This document shows, piece after piece, positions 1 to 9,863 of a stretch of DNA of 64,000 nucleotides. Made by a program: the position numbers and the translations under genes. The stretch is from Enterobacter ludwigii (GTDB lineage Bacteria > Pseudomonadota > Gammaproteobacteria > Enterobacterales > Enterobacteriaceae). The stretch's first letter is position 1. Every line of letters starts with the position of its first letter. Where the stretch lies: positions 3,472,001-3,536,000 of the forward strand of contig CP083824.1 in NCBI GenBank assembly GCA_023023105.1, read 5' to 3'. Below the pieces are notes generated by a model, which ran no database searches, was not told the DNA's origin, and saw only the letters and a list, made by a program, of their open reading frames with translations.

Positions 1-236
1 CCGCACATACCTGGTATCGCCAGCCTAATGAAGATGACCGCCAGAATGCACGATTCGACAGCGAGGGCTTGATGGATTTGAGTAAACACGAGAGCCTGTT
101 CAGCAATCCAGAGATGCAATTCTGGCTCTGCGGCCCAGTCGCATTTATGCAGTTTGCCGCCAGACAGTTAGTTACGCTGGGGATCAAATCTGAAAACATT
201 CATTACGAGTGTTTCGGGCCTCATAAAGTGCTGTAA
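1..236 (+). CDS. hmp: Flavohaemoprotein Hmp, 3' end only
   Basis: This is the last 77 codons of the nitric oxide dioxygenase/flavohaemoglobin; the gene starts outside the window. The frame beginning at base 3 reads through to TAA at 234-236. The visible part is the C-terminal end of the ferredoxin-reductase-like NAD-binding domain, with the motif [12 protein letters not shown] and the characteristic end [11 protein letters not shown]. The family uses haem, FAD and NAD(P)H to convert NO and O2 to nitrate in the cytoplasm. Nothing can be said about its promoter. A terminator follows directly. Confidence 0.95.
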   Translation, partial: AHTWYRQPNEDDRQNARFDSEGLMDLSKHESLFSNPEMQFWLCGPVAFMQFAARQLVTLGIKSENIHYECFGPHKVL

Positions 237-254
237 ACCGACCAATTCCTCTCA

Positions 255-284
255 GGATGCTGTATTTAGCGGCATCCTTTTATT
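255..284 (+). terminator. Rho-independent terminator after hmp
   Basis: Stem GGATGCTG / CGGCATCC (one G-U pair) at 255-262 and 270-277 is followed by TTTTATT. It lies 18 bases after the hmp stop and separates hmp from cadC. Confidence 0.75.
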
Positions 285-383
285 CTTTCATCTTCAACAT
301 TGAGTCTTGTGGCTTATCAATAATGAGTTTGTCATTCATGTTATGATTTTTCTTTTCCCTTTTCCGCTTGGGGACGCTTTTTT

Positions 384-1925
384 ATGCAACAACCTGTTGT
401 ACGCGTTGGCGAGTGGCGAGTTACGCCGTCCATAAATCAAATTAGTCGGCAAGGTCGCCAACTGACGCTTGAACCACGCTTAATTGATCTTTTGGTGTAT
501 TTCGCCAGTCATCCTGATGAAGTCCTGAGCCGGGATGAGATCATTGATAACATCTGGATGCGCAATATTGTCACCAGTCATGTGGTTACCCAGAGCATTT
601 CAGAACTCCGTAAATGGCTGAAAGACGGTGATGAACAGAGTCCAGAATACATCACCACTGTGCCAAAGAGGGGCTACAAGCTCACCGCGCCGGTGGTCTG
701 GATGACTGAAGAAAGCGCCGACAGTGGGCCATCCACGCTTATAGCCTCACCAGAAACGACGCCTGCCGGACAGGTCAATACGCTTCCTGAACCGGAAACA
801 GCATCCGCTCCCTCATTCAGACAGGCGCGAAAAAAAGTCGATCGACGAAATCGTGTCGCCTCCTTCTGGACCTGGCTACTGTTTCTGTTGTCACTTGGTG
901 CGTTGATTGCGCTGGTTATCATGTCGCTTATCAATTCTCACCCACCGGTGACCAAAACACGTCTGCTACTCAATCCACGCGATATAGATGTACGCTTTGA
1001 GCGCGGTATCTCTTGCAACAAGTGGTCTTCTCAACAGTCCTACGCCATCGGCCTGGGAAACCTGATTACCTCGTCCCTGAACACATATTCCACCTTTATG
1101 GTGCATGACAAAACCAACTACAACGTGACAGAACCCAGTAGCTCCGGGAAAACACTCACCATCAAATTCGTTAATCAACGTCATTACCGGGCACAGCAAT
1201 GTTTTATGTCTGTATTGCTGGTCGATAATGCAGACAGCTCTGTCATGCTGGACAAGCGCTACTTTATTACCGACAACACACTGTTATCGGTACAGGAAGA
1301 TCTCCTCCACAGTCTCTCCGCCGTGTTGACGCAGCCCTGGCCACCTCGTATGCAGGCACAACTTGCCCAGTTCCGCAATTCGCAAAGCCTGTCGTTGGCG
1401 CAGTACTACCAGGCTGACCAGTTGATTATGGAAGGTGATGTCGTGTCATTAAATAAAGCCAGCGAGTTACTCAACGTCGTCGCAAAAGACGCACCTGACT
1501 TTATAAATGCGCTGCTGGAAAAAGTACTGGTGGATGTACTACGACATTCACAGCAACAGTTCAATGAACCTCAACTTACCGCGCTGAATAATGAGCTGAG
1601 TAAAATCGCGCAACTTCCCGGCATTGAGGAATCAGCAACGTGGTATCAAATACAGACTATCAATGGATTAAGTAAAGGTGATATTGACAATGCATACAGG
1701 AACATTAACAAAAGCATTGAACTCGAAATGTCCTGGCTAAATTATGTCTTACTGGGAAAGATCTATGAGATGAAGGGTGATAATCGTCTGGCGGCTGATG
1801 CTTATATTACAGCATTTAACTTAAGGCCGGGTGAAAACACTCTCTACTGGATTGAGAATGGCGTTTTCCAGACTTCCATTAAAAAAGCAGCCCCTTATTT
1901 AAAAACTTTTCTTGCACAAGAGTAG
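384..1925 (+). CDS. cadC: CadC, membrane-bound acid/lysine-responsive activator of cadBA
   Basis: A ToxR-like one-component regulator of 513 aa (E. coli about 512). Residues 1-105 form an OmpR-type winged helix (DEIIDNIW, VTQSISELRKWL, VPKRGYKL). A proline-rich linker is followed by one membrane segment at about 160-182 (FWTWLLFLLSLGALIALV), then a periplasmic sensor domain. Cys211 and Cys273 correspond to the pair that forms a pH-controlled disulfide in E. coli CadC. In the family, low external pH and lysine (through the permease LysP) release DNA binding at Pcad. cadB and cadA lie downstream on the same strand across a 340-base regulatory gap. Confidence 0.95.
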   Translation: MQQPVVRVGEWRVTPSINQISRQGRQLTLEPRLIDLLVYFASHPDEVLSRDEIIDNIWMRNIVTSHVVTQSISELRKWLKDGDEQSPEYITTVPKRGYKLTAPVVWMTEESADSGPSTLIASPETTPAGQVNTLPEPETASAPSFRQARKKVDRRNRVASFWTWLLFLLSLGALIALVIMSLINSHPPVTKTRLLLNPRDIDVRFERGISCNKWSSQQSYAIGLGNLITSSLNTYSTFMVHDKTNYNVTEPSSSGKTLTIKFVNQRHYRAQQCFMSVLLVDNADSSVMLDKRYFITDNTLLSVQEDLLHSLSAVLTQPWPPRMQAQLAQFRNSQSLSLAQYYQADQLIMEGDVVSLNKASELLNVVAKDAPDFINALLEKVLVDVLRHSQQQFNEPQLTALNNELSKIAQLPGIEESATWYQIQTINGLSKGDIDNAYRNINKSIELEMSWLNYVLLGKIYEMKGDNRLAADAYITAFNLRPGENTLYWIENGVFQTSIKKAAPYLKTFLAQE

Positions 1926-2265
1926 AAAGCGCCCTCTGAATGCGTTAATGAATTTATTCAGTAAGTAGTAAAAATGTTGCCAGGAGGTGTTAATTGTTAC
2001 CTCCAGGCAACAATCCCCACCGTAATAAAAATATCATCAACCCCCTGTCAGATATCATTACTTATCTTTTCCTGATATAAAATTTTTATCCTGATATGTT
2101 AACGAAAAAATCTCAGGGTATCATTTTTTTGAAGTTGTCTTTTATTTCACTTTATCTTTAGGACTTCTCCTGTTCGCATCCGTAACCTTGCGGTCAGTCG
2201 GTCGGATCATTTTGAGCCTTAAACAACGGTCCGCACCTCCAAAATAAAATTCAGGAGAAACGAAC
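1926..2265 (+). promoter_or_regulatory. cadBA control region (Pcad)
   Basis: A strongly A+T-rich stretch between cadC and cadB, the position where CadC and H-NS act in E. coli. A plausible sigma-70 promoter is TTGAAG at 2129-2134 and TTATCT at 2152-2157, 17 bases apart, giving a leader of about 100 bases. The run at 2030-2130 (repeated TATCAT/GATAT words) is the likely CadC/H-NS target. Assignment of exact sites is inference; apart from the inverted repeat at 1975-2012 I see no small gene here. Confidence 0.6.
1975..2012. other. Long inverted repeat between cadC and cadB
   Basis: Two 14-base arms, 1975-1988 and 1999-2012 (TGTTGCCAGGAGGT and its complement with one mismatch), enclose a 10-base loop. 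No T-run follows on the + strand, so it does not look like a cadC terminator. Read on the - strand it is followed by a run of five T. It could act on the cadC mRNA end, or in DNA as a regulator site. Confidence 0.6.
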
Positions 2266-3600
2266 ATGAGTTCAGCCAAAAAGATAGGCCTATTTGCCTG
2301 CACCGGTGTCGTCGCCGGTAATATGATGGGAAGCGGTATTGCTTTATTACCCGCCAACCTTGCCAGCATCGGAGGCATTGCAATTTGGGGATGGGTCATT
2401 TCCATTATTGGGGCAATGTCTCTGGCATATGTCTACGCCCGCCTGGCCACCAAAAACCCTCAACAAGGTGGCCCAATTGCTTATGCCGGGGAATTATCTC
2501 CCGCTTTCGGTTTCCAGACCGGTGTGCTTTATTACCACGCAAACTGGATTGGTAATCTGGCAATTGGTATTACCGCTGTTTCTTATCTTTCCACCTTCTT
2601 CCCGGCATTAAATAATCCTGTTCCGGCAGGTATTGCCTGTATTGCAATTGTCTGGCTGTTTACCTTTGTGAATATGCTTGGCGGGACCTGGGTGAGCCGC
2701 CTGACGACTATCGGTCTGGTACTGGTGCTGATCCCGGTCGTAGTGACTGCGATTGCGGGATGGCACTGGTTTGATGCTGCCATCTATCAGGCAAACTGGA
2801 ACACCTCTACCACTACCGACCCTCATGCGGTGATCAAAAGTATCCTGCTCTGCCTGTGGGCATTCGTTGGGGTTGAATCCGCTGCGGTAAGCACCGGGAT
2901 GGTGAAAAACCCTAAACGCACAGTGCCTCTGGCAACCATGCTGGGTACCGCTCTGGCCGGTATTGTTTATATCGCGGCAACACAGGTGATTTCTGGTATG
3001 TATCCGGCCTCTGAAATGGCCGCTTCTGGCGCACCATTCGCTATCAGTGCCTCAACCATAATGGGTAACTGGGCTGCACCGATAGTATCTGCCTTCACCG
3101 CCTTCGCCTGCCTGACCTCACTGGGCTCCTGGATGATGCTGGTAGGCCAGGCCGGGGTTCGCGCCGCTAACGATGGTAACTTCCCGAAAATTTACGGCGA
3201 AGTTGATAGCAATGGTATCCCGAAAAAAGGCCTGCTGCTGGCAGCGCTGAAAATGACCGTACTGATGGTTCTCATCACCGTGATGAACTCAAGCGGCGGT
3301 AAAGCCTCAGACCTGTTCGGCGAACTGACGGGTATCGCAGTACTGCTGACCATGCTGCCGTATTTCTACTCCTGCGTTGACCTGATTCGCTTCGAAGGCG
3401 TTAACGTTCGCAACCTGGCAAGCCTGGTCTGCTCCATTCTTGGCTGCGCGTTCTGCTTCATCGCACTGATGGGGGCCAACTCCTTCGAACTGTCTGGCAC
3501 CTTTATCGTCAGCCTCGTCATTCTGATGTTCTATGGCCGCAAGATGTACCAGCGCCAACATAACAACGAAGCCGAAAGCACCACTGCCGACGCACTTTAA
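2266..3600 (+). CDS. cadB: CadB, lysine:cadaverine antiporter
   Basis: A 444-aa APC-superfamily transporter with about 12 membrane segments, the usual CadB length. The N-terminus has the typical APC substrate-backbone motif (VVAGNMMGSGIALLP, near residues 15-30). It exchanges external lysine for internal cadaverine across the inner membrane, so each turnover with CadA removes one cytoplasmic proton. The start has AGGAG 8 bases upstream. cadA follows after 76 bases, so the two genes form the cadBA operon under CadC control. Confidence 0.95.
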   Translation: MSSAKKIGLFACTGVVAGNMMGSGIALLPANLASIGGIAIWGWVISIIGAMSLAYVYARLATKNPQQGGPIAYAGELSPAFGFQTGVLYYHANWIGNLAIGITAVSYLSTFFPALNNPVPAGIACIAIVWLFTFVNMLGGTWVSRLTTIGLVLVLIPVVVTAIAGWHWFDAAIYQANWNTSTTTDPHAVIKSILLCLWAFVGVESAAVSTGMVKNPKRTVPLATMLGTALAGIVYIAATQVISGMYPASEMAASGAPFAISASTIMGNWAAPIVSAFTAFACLTSLGSWMMLVGQAGVRAANDGNFPKIYGEVDSNGIPKKGLLLAALKMTVLMVLITVMNSSGGKASDLFGELTGIAVLLTMLPYFYSCVDLIRFEGVNVRNLASLVCSILGCAFCFIALMGANSFELSGTFIVSLVILMFYGRKMYQRQHNNEAESTTADAL

Positions 3601-3628
3601 TCCCCCTTTCTTATAGCCCTTCCTGACA

Positions 3629-3656
3629 CCTGTCACACCGTGACGGGAGGGGTTTT
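3629..3656 (+). other. Intercistronic hairpin between cadB and cadA
   Basis: CCTGTCAC / GTGACGGG (3629-3636 and 3640-3647, one G-U pair) with a 3-base loop is followed by AGGGGTTTTC. It may be a weak or partial terminator, or an mRNA-end stabiliser that changes the cadB:cadA ratio. Confidence 0.45.
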
Positions 3657-3676
3657 CTACACCTGGAGATAAGACT

Positions 3677-5818
3677 ATGAATGTTATCGCTATCATGAAT
3701 CACATGGGCGTTTACTTTAAAGAAGAACCTATCCGTGAGCTCCACCGCGCACTTGAGCGTCTGGATTTCCGTATTGTTTACCCAAATGACCGCGAAGACT
3801 TACTGAAACTCATTGAGAACAATGCGCGTCTGTGCGGCGTTATTTTCGACTGGGATAAATACAATCTCGAGCTGTGCGAAGACATCAGCAAAATGAACGA
3901 ATACATGCCGCTGTATGCATTCGCTAATTCATACTCCACGCTCGACGTCAGCCTCAACGATCTGCGTATGAAAGTACGTTTCTTTGAGTATGCACTCGGT
4001 GCCGCTGACGATATCGCCGCCAAAATCAAACAGAACACAGATGAATATATCGACACGATTTTGCCGCCGCTGACCAAAGCGCTGTTCAAATATGTTCGCG
4101 AAGGGAAATATACGTTCTGTACACCTGGCCATATGGGCGGCACCGCCTTCCAGAAAAGCCCGGTAGGAAGTCTTTTCTACGACTTCTTCGGCCCTAATAC
4201 CATGAAATCTGACATCTCGATTTCCGTATCCGAACTCGGTTCACTGCTTGACCATAGCGGCCCGCACAAAGAGGCAGAAGAGTATATCGCTCGTGTATTC
4301 AATGCTGAGCGCAGCTACATGGTGACCAACGGTACATCCACAGCGAACAAAATTGTCGGCATGTACTCAGCACCTGCAGGCAGCACTGTACTGATCGATC
4401 GAAACTGCCATAAATCGCTGACGCATCTGATGATGATGAGCGATATTACACCGATCTATTTCCGACCAACCCGTAACGCATACGGTATTCTCGGCGGGAT
4501 CCCGCAGAGCGAACTTCAGCATGCAACCATTGCCAAACGCGTAAAAGAGACGCCAAACGCGACCTGGCCAGTGCACGCCGTTATAACCAATTCCACCTAC
4601 GATGGTCTGCTCTACAACACTGACTACATCAAGAAAACGCTGGATGTAAAATCCATCCACTTTGACTCGGCCTGGGTACCTTATACCAATTTCTCCCCTA
4701 TTTACGCGGGTAAAAGTGGGATGAGCGGCGGTCGTGTGGAAGGTAAAGTGATTTATGAAACTCAGTCCACGCACAAACTGCTGGCGGCGTTTTCTCAGGC
4801 TTCGATGATTCATGTAAAAGGCGACGTAAACGAAGAGACCTTCAACGAAGCTTACATGATGCACACGACAACCTCTCCGCACTATGGGATTGTGGCATCC
4901 ACTGAAACCGCTGCGGCGATGATGAAAGGTAATGCCGGTAAGCGTCTGATCGACGGTTCTATTCAGCGCGCAGTGAAATTCCGCAAAGAGATTAAACGCC
5001 TGAAAGGCGAATCTGAAGGCTGGTTCTTCGATGTGTGGCAGCCGGAACACATTGATGAGCCTGAATGCTGGCCTCTGCGTTCCGATAGTGCATGGCACGG
5101 TTTCAAGAACATTGATAACGAGCATATGTATCTCGACCCGATTAAAGTCACCATTTTGACACCGGGGATGAAGAAAGATGGCACCATGGACGACTTCGGT
5201 ATTCCTGCCAGTATCATCGCGAAATACCTTGATGAACAAGGCATCGTGGTTGAGAAAACGGGTCCGTATAACCTGCTGTTCCTGTTCAGCATCGGTATTG
5301 ATAAAACGAAAGCCCTGAGTCTGCTCCGCGCACTCACCGATTTCAAACGCGCTTTCGATCTCAATCTGCGCGTGAAAAACATGCTGCCATCGCTCTATCG
5401 TGAGAATCCTGAGTTCTACGAAAGCATGCGCATTCAGGAGCTTGCACAGAACATTCATAAACTCGTTGAGCATCATAATCTGCCGGATCTGATGTTCCGT
5501 GCATTTGAAGTGCTGCCAAAAATGGTGATAACACCGTATGCCGCGTTCCAGAAAGAGCTGCATGGTGAGACGGAAGAGGTCTATCTCAGTGAGATGGTGG
5601 GCCGCGTCAACGCCAATATGATCCTGCCATATCCTCCAGGAGTACCGCTGGTTATGCCTGGTGAGATGATCACTGAAGAGAGCCGTCCAGTGCTGGAATT
5701 CCTGCAAATGCTGTGCGAAATAGGTGCTCACTATCCAGGCTTTGAAACCGACATCCATGGTGCATATCGCCAGGCGGATGGTCGTTATACCGTTAAGGTA
5801 CTGAAAAACGATAAATAA
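3677..5818 (+). CDS. cadA: CadA, acid-inducible lysine decarboxylase
   Basis: A 713-aa PLP-dependent group III decarboxylase (E. coli 715). Order: N-terminal response-regulator-like wing domain (about 1-130), linker, PLP-binding core, C-terminal domain. Lys367 in STHKLLAAF is the Schiff-base lysine; FCTPGHMGGTAF and the HFDSAW segment (about 328-333) belong to the cofactor site. It converts lysine to cadaverine and CO2, consuming a proton, as a cytoplasmic decamer. It works with CadB in acid resistance and is closed by a terminator. Confidence 0.96.
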   Translation: MNVIAIMNHMGVYFKEEPIRELHRALERLDFRIVYPNDREDLLKLIENNARLCGVIFDWDKYNLELCEDISKMNEYMPLYAFANSYSTLDVSLNDLRMKVRFFEYALGAADDIAAKIKQNTDEYIDTILPPLTKALFKYVREGKYTFCTPGHMGGTAFQKSPVGSLFYDFFGPNTMKSDISISVSELGSLLDHSGPHKEAEEYIARVFNAERSYMVTNGTSTANKIVGMYSAPAGSTVLIDRNCHKSLTHLMMMSDITPIYFRPTRNAYGILGGIPQSELQHATIAKRVKETPNATWPVHAVITNSTYDGLLYNTDYIKKTLDVKSIHFDSAWVPYTNFSPIYAGKSGMSGGRVEGKVIYETQSTHKLLAAFSQASMIHVKGDVNEETFNEAYMMHTTTSPHYGIVASTETAAAMMKGNAGKRLIDGSIQRAVKFRKEIKRLKGESEGWFFDVWQPEHIDEPECWPLRSDSAWHGFKNIDNEHMYLDPIKVTILTPGMKKDGTMDDFGIPASIIAKYLDEQGIVVEKTGPYNLLFLFSIGIDKTKALSLLRALTDFKRAFDLNLRVKNMLPSLYRENPEFYESMRIQELAQNIHKLVEHHNLPDLMFRAFEVLPKMVITPYAAFQKELHGETEEVYLSEMVGRVNANMILPYPPGVPLVMPGEMITEESRPVLEFLQMLCEIGAHYPGFETDIHGAYRQADGRYTVKVLKNDK

Positions 5819-5824
5819 AGACTA

Positions 5825-5853
5825 AAGGGAAGTGGCTTGCCACTTCCCTTTTT
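5825..5853 (+). terminator. Terminator of the cadBA operon
   Basis: A perfect 11-bp stem AAGGGAAGTGG / CCACTTCCCTT with loop CTTG is followed by a T-run, 7 bases after the cadA stop. dtpC lies just beyond and would need read-through or its own promoter. Confidence 0.9.
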
Positions 5854-5872
5854 CACGCCGCAAGGAGATAAC

Positions 5873-7339
5873 ATGAAAACACCCTCACAACCGCGCGCGA
5901 TTTATTACATCGTGGCGATTCAAATCTGGGAATATTTCAGCTTTTACGGCATGCGTGCTCTGCTTATCCTCTACCTCACCCATCAGCTTGGTTTCGACGA
6001 TAGCCACGCCATCACACTCTTTAGCGCTTACGCATCTTTGGTCTACGTCACCCCTATTCTCGGCGGCTGGCTGGCTGACCGCCTGCTTGGCAACCGCACG
6101 GCCATTATTACCGGTGCATTGCTGATGACGTTCGGCCATGTGGTGTTAGGTATCGAATCTGACTCAACCCGCAGTCTGTACGCTGCACTGGCGATCATCA
6201 TATGTGGTTACGGTCTGTTTAAATCCAATATCAGTTGTCTGTTGGGAGAACTTTATGCCCATGACGATCCACGTCGTGATGGCGGATTTTCGCTGTTATA
6301 TGCCGCAGGGAACATTGGCTCCATTGCTGCGCCGATTGCCTGCGGACTGGCGGCGCAATGGTACGGCTGGCATATTGGCTTTGCACTGGCCGGGATCGGC
6401 ATGTTTGCAGGTTTGCTGATTTTCCTCAGCGGGCATCACCACTTCCACCATACGCGCGGTGTTAATAAACAGGCATTATGCAGCAAAAAGTATCTCCTCC
6501 CGGTCTGGGGCTGGCTGCTGATAATGCTGTGCATCGCGCCCCTCTTTTTTACCCTGTTACTGGAGAATAATGGCTCTGGTTATCTACTGGTCGCCGTGTG
6601 CGCGTTTGCTGTGATAATGGTGGCGCGCATTATGATGAGATTTCCTGAGCATCGCCGCGCACTTTGGCAAATCGCGATACTGATGATAACAGGGACGCTG
6701 TTCTGGGTGCTGGCACAGCAGGGTGGCAGTACTATAAGCCTGTTTATCGACCGCTTTGTTAACCGACATCTGCTTAATATTGAGGTACCAACGGCGCTGT
6801 TTCAGTCAGTTAATGCCATTGCAGTAATGGCAGCAGGTATTGCCCTTTCCTGGCTAGCGCGTCCGGAAGGGAAAATACGCTCAGCGCTACGCGTATGGCT
6901 GAAGTTCGCATTAGGTCTGTTGTTAATGAGCGTTGGTTTTATGTTACTGGCGCTGAATGCACGTCATGGCGGGTTAAACGGACAGGTTTCAATGGGGATG
7001 ATGATCGCCGGTCTGGCGCTAATGGGTTTCGCCGAACTGTTTATCGACCCGGTAGCGATGGCGCAAATCACCCGTCTGAATCTACCGGGCATCACAGGTC
7101 TGTTAACGGGGATTTATATGCTGGCAACAGGCGCAGTCGCCAACTGGCTGGCAGGACGCGTGGCGCAACAAACGACAGAGCCACAGATTAACGATACGGC
7201 GATTGCTGCCTATGCCCACTTTTTCTCTCAGATGAGCGGGTGGACGCTAGGCTGCGTGGTGCTGATCGTTACATTCGTTGGTTTGAGAAGATGTTTTACC
7301 CCTTCTCCACTCACGTTGCCGGAAACAGAGCACGATTAA
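5873..7339 (+). CDS. dtpC: DtpC-like di/tripeptide:proton symporter
   Basis: A 488-aa POT/PTR-family transporter with 12-14 membrane segments. The start is the ATG at 5873 ([14 protein letters not shown]), preceded by AAGGAGATAAC; an upstream in-frame extension runs back into the cadA terminator and is not used. Helix 1 carries [14 protein letters not shown], a diverged form of the family ExxERFxYY motif, as in the DtpC/YjdL branch, which prefers lysine-containing dipeptides. Its position after cadBA suggests lysine-peptide supply to the acid response, as in E. coli. Symbol assigned from length and position; close POT paralogues (dtpD) are the alternative. Confidence 0.85.
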   Translation: MKTPSQPRAIYYIVAIQIWEYFSFYGMRALLILYLTHQLGFDDSHAITLFSAYASLVYVTPILGGWLADRLLGNRTAIITGALLMTFGHVVLGIESDSTRSLYAALAIIICGYGLFKSNISCLLGELYAHDDPRRDGGFSLLYAAGNIGSIAAPIACGLAAQWYGWHIGFALAGIGMFAGLLIFLSGHHHFHHTRGVNKQALCSKKYLLPVWGWLLIMLCIAPLFFTLLLENNGSGYLLVAVCAFAVIMVARIMMRFPEHRRALWQIAILMITGTLFWVLAQQGGSTISLFIDRFVNRHLLNIEVPTALFQSVNAIAVMAAGIALSWLARPEGKIRSALRVWLKFALGLLLMSVGFMLLALNARHGGLNGQVSMGMMIAGLALMGFAELFIDPVAMAQITRLNLPGITGLLTGIYMLATGAVANWLAGRVAQQTTEPQINDTAIAAYAHFFSQMSGWTLGCVVLIVTFVGLRRCFTPSPLTLPETEHD

Positions 7340-7373
7340 AAGCCCCTTCGCCGCCAGGGAATGGCAGCGAAGG
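7338..7373 (-). terminator. Terminator of glnB
   Basis: The 12-bp stem at 7345-7356 and 7362-7373 (one G-U pair) is followed on the - strand by CTTTT at 7338-7342. It overlaps the dtpC stop and separates the convergent dtpC and glnB. Confidence 0.7.
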
Positions 7374-7380
7374 AATACCA

Positions 7381-7728
<348 letters not shown>

Positions 7729-7799
7729 TTAAACTCTTGCCTGTAAGCTGCTTCGTAATCGGTTTCTCACAGTATCATATTCAAGCGAATTTTGCGGTA

Positions 7800-9137
7800 C
7801 TACTCTTTAAAATCGTTCGCTTCCAGCTCGTGCCGAGACAGTAACTTGTAGAATTCGGTGCGGTTACGCCCCGCCATTCGCGCCGCGTGGGTCACGTTGC
7901 CTTTGGTAATTTGCAGCAGCTTACGCAAATAGTTCAGCTCGAACTGATTCCGCGCTTCGGCAAACGTCGGCAATGCCGTGTTTTCCCCTTCCAGTGCCTG
8001 CTCCACCAGCGCGTCGCTGATAACCGGTGATGAGGTCAGCGCGACGCACTGCTCAATTACGTTCACCAGTTGACGCACGTTGCCCGGCCAGCTTGCGGCC
8101 ATCAACCGTTTCATCGCATCGGTGGAAAACGCACGAACGAACGGTTTATGGCGATCGGCCGCCTGGCGTAAAAGATGGTTCGCCAGCAGGGGAATGTCTT
8201 CCGCACGTTCGGCCAGCGCTGGGATCTTCAGGTTCACCACGTTCAAACGGTAGTATAGATCTTCGCGAAACTCGTTGCGGGCCATCACCTTCGGTAAATC
8301 GCGGTGTGTCGCCGAAATAATACGCACATTAATATCAATATCGCGGTTGCTGCCCAGCGGGCGAACTTTTCGTTCCTGCAACACACGCAGTAATTTAACC
8401 TGCAGCGGCGCAGGCATGTCGCCAATCTCATCCAGGAAAAGCGTGCCGCCTTCCGCTGCCTGGAATAACCCTTCCCGGCTGCTTACCGCGCCAGTGAAAG
8501 CGCCGCGGGCATGCCCAAACAGTTCAGATTCGAGCAGCTGTTCCGGGAGTGCGCCGCAGTTAATCGCAATAAAAGCGTTTTTGCTGCGCGGGCTGGCATT
8601 ATGAATCGCCTGCGCTAGGATCTCTTTCCCGGTACCGCTCTGGCCGTTAATGAGCACGCTGACGTCAGATTGCGCCACCATACGGGCCTGTTCGAGCAGA
8701 CGCAGCATAATGGGGCTGCGGGTGACGATAGACTCCCGCCACGCTTCATCATTCGACGGGGCAGCATGTTCCAGCGCGCTGTCGATAGCCTTATACAGCG
8801 CATCTTTGTCCACCGGCTTGGTCAGGAAGCTGAACACCCCCTGCTGTGTCGCGGCAACCGCATCCGGGATCGACCCGTGCGCCGTGAGAATAATGACAGG
8901 CATGCCCGGCTGCTGCTTCTGGATCTCCGCGAACAGCTGCAGGCCGTCCATTTCGTCCATCCGCAGGTCGCTTATCACCAGATCAATCTTCTCGCGGCTG
9001 AGAATTCTCAGCCCCTCCTGCCCGCTCTCAGCGGTTACCACGCTGTAGCCTTCACTCACCAGACGCATGCCCAGCAGCTTTAACAGCCCGGGATCGTCAT
9101 CCACCAGTAAGAGATGGGCAGGCTTACGGCTGGTCAT
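7800..9137 (-). CDS. glrR: GlrR (QseF), sigma-54-dependent response regulator
   Basis: 445 aa. Domains: receiver (1-120, with Asp57 in VISDLRM as phosphoacceptor), AAA+ sigma-54 activator (about 135-370; Walker A GQSGTGKE, sigma-54 contact loop GAFTGA, GALPEQLLESELFGH), and a C-terminal Fis-type helix-turn-helix (NVTHAARMAGRNRTEFYKLL). Phosphorylated by GlrK, it activates glmY from sites TGTC-N10-GACA; such sites are visible at 11651-11764. Its start overlaps the qseG stop by 4 bases, giving the operon glrK-qseG-glrR. Confidence 0.96.
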   Translation of the reverse strand: MTSRKPAHLLLVDDDPGLLKLLGMRLVSEGYSVVTAESGQEGLRILSREKIDLVISDLRMDEMDGLQLFAEIQKQQPGMPVIILTAHGSIPDAVAATQQGVFSFLTKPVDKDALYKAIDSALEHAAPSNDEAWRESIVTRSPIMLRLLEQARMVAQSDVSVLINGQSGTGKEILAQAIHNASPRSKNAFIAINCGALPEQLLESELFGHARGAFTGAVSSREGLFQAAEGGTLFLDEIGDMPAPLQVKLLRVLQERKVRPLGSNRDIDINVRIISATHRDLPKVMARNEFREDLYYRLNVVNLKIPALAERAEDIPLLANHLLRQAADRHKPFVRAFSTDAMKRLMAASWPGNVRQLVNVIEQCVALTSSPVISDALVEQALEGENTALPTFAEARNQFELNYLRKLLQITKGNVTHAARMAGRNRTEFYKLLSRHELEANDFKE

Positions 9138-9841
9138 GGCTTCACATCCTCTTGTTTCGGCGTATCGCTGTCCGGTGCAGCAGATGAACTCCCCGGCTGA
9201 TATTTACGCGACGAAAGCTGTCTTTCGATATCGGTCAGGTTTTCCAGCTTACGCGTCGTGGTATCCAGTTGCGTACGCAAATGTTGCTGCTGTTGACGCA
9301 GCGTATCAAGTTCGCTGTCGGTGGACTGCTGCAATTTGCTGTAGCGGGAGCGCTCTTCAGACAGTTGAAGTTGTAATGTCTGCCCATCACGCCAGAGCTG
9401 ATATACCGGGCGAATCTGGACCGGAAGGTTGACCACAAACATGTCCAGCCGGGTCACGTTGGCGCGGCGTTCAACGGGTGTGATTTTCGCATCTGCCAGT
9501 AAAATCCCGCGCTTGAAAGCGTCCTGCCAGGTGTCGTCATCCAGCATCGCTGCTTTCGAACGAGCGTCTACCGGTGCCTGACGCTGGGCGCAATCTATTC
9601 CGCGTAGCCAGAACAGTGGGTTGCTTTCAACGTCATGACCTGACAGGTTCCAGATGTCCTCACAGCGGGTTGAAAGAAAGTCTGCCAGTTGGTTATCTGG
9701 CCATTTATCTTCTTGTTTATCGCTAATTGCACTTTGCGGCGCATGGGAAACACATCCTGCCAGAAATAAACAAGGCAAGCTCAGGCGAAGCGTGTTGCGG
9801 GAAAACACCGCGCGTACGGCGCGGAAAAAGACGTGTGACAT
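9134..9841 (-). CDS. qseG: QseG (YfhG), outer-membrane lipoprotein of the GlrK/GlrR system
   Basis: Taken to start at the ATG at 9841 (235 aa, MSHVFF), which has GGTGAG upstream and matches the E. coli length of 237; an in-frame ATG at 9862 lacks a ribosome site. A signal peptide ends in the lipobox LAGC with Cys30 as the lipidated residue. The C-terminal half is a long coiled coil (about 150-210, QLQLSEERSRYSKLQQ, TLRQQQQHLRTQL). The protein assists signalling by the sensor kinase in the envelope. The first third is more diverged from E. coli than its neighbours. Confidence 0.9.
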   Translation of the reverse strand: MSHVFFRAVRAVFSRNTLRLSLPCLFLAGCVSHAPQSAISDKQEDKWPDNQLADFLSTRCEDIWNLSGHDVESNPLFWLRGIDCAQRQAPVDARSKAAMLDDDTWQDAFKRGILLADAKITPVERRANVTRLDMFVVNLPVQIRPVYQLWRDGQTLQLQLSEERSRYSKLQQSTDSELDTLRQQQQHLRTQLDTTTRKLENLTDIERQLSSRKYQPGSSSAAPDSDTPKQEDVKP

Positions 9842-9863
9842 ACTCACCAGACATAGATTCATG

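Noticed and set aside
1975..2012. Hairpin as a standard cadC terminator
   Set aside because: No T-run follows on the + strand.
4367..5758. A long open frame (463 codons) antisense to cadA, and similar long antisense frames in purL (13270-13911, 14032-15264)
   Set aside because: They mirror well-conserved coding sequences, have no ribosome sites, and their translations are rich in His/Arg/Cys as expected for reverse complements of high-GC genes.
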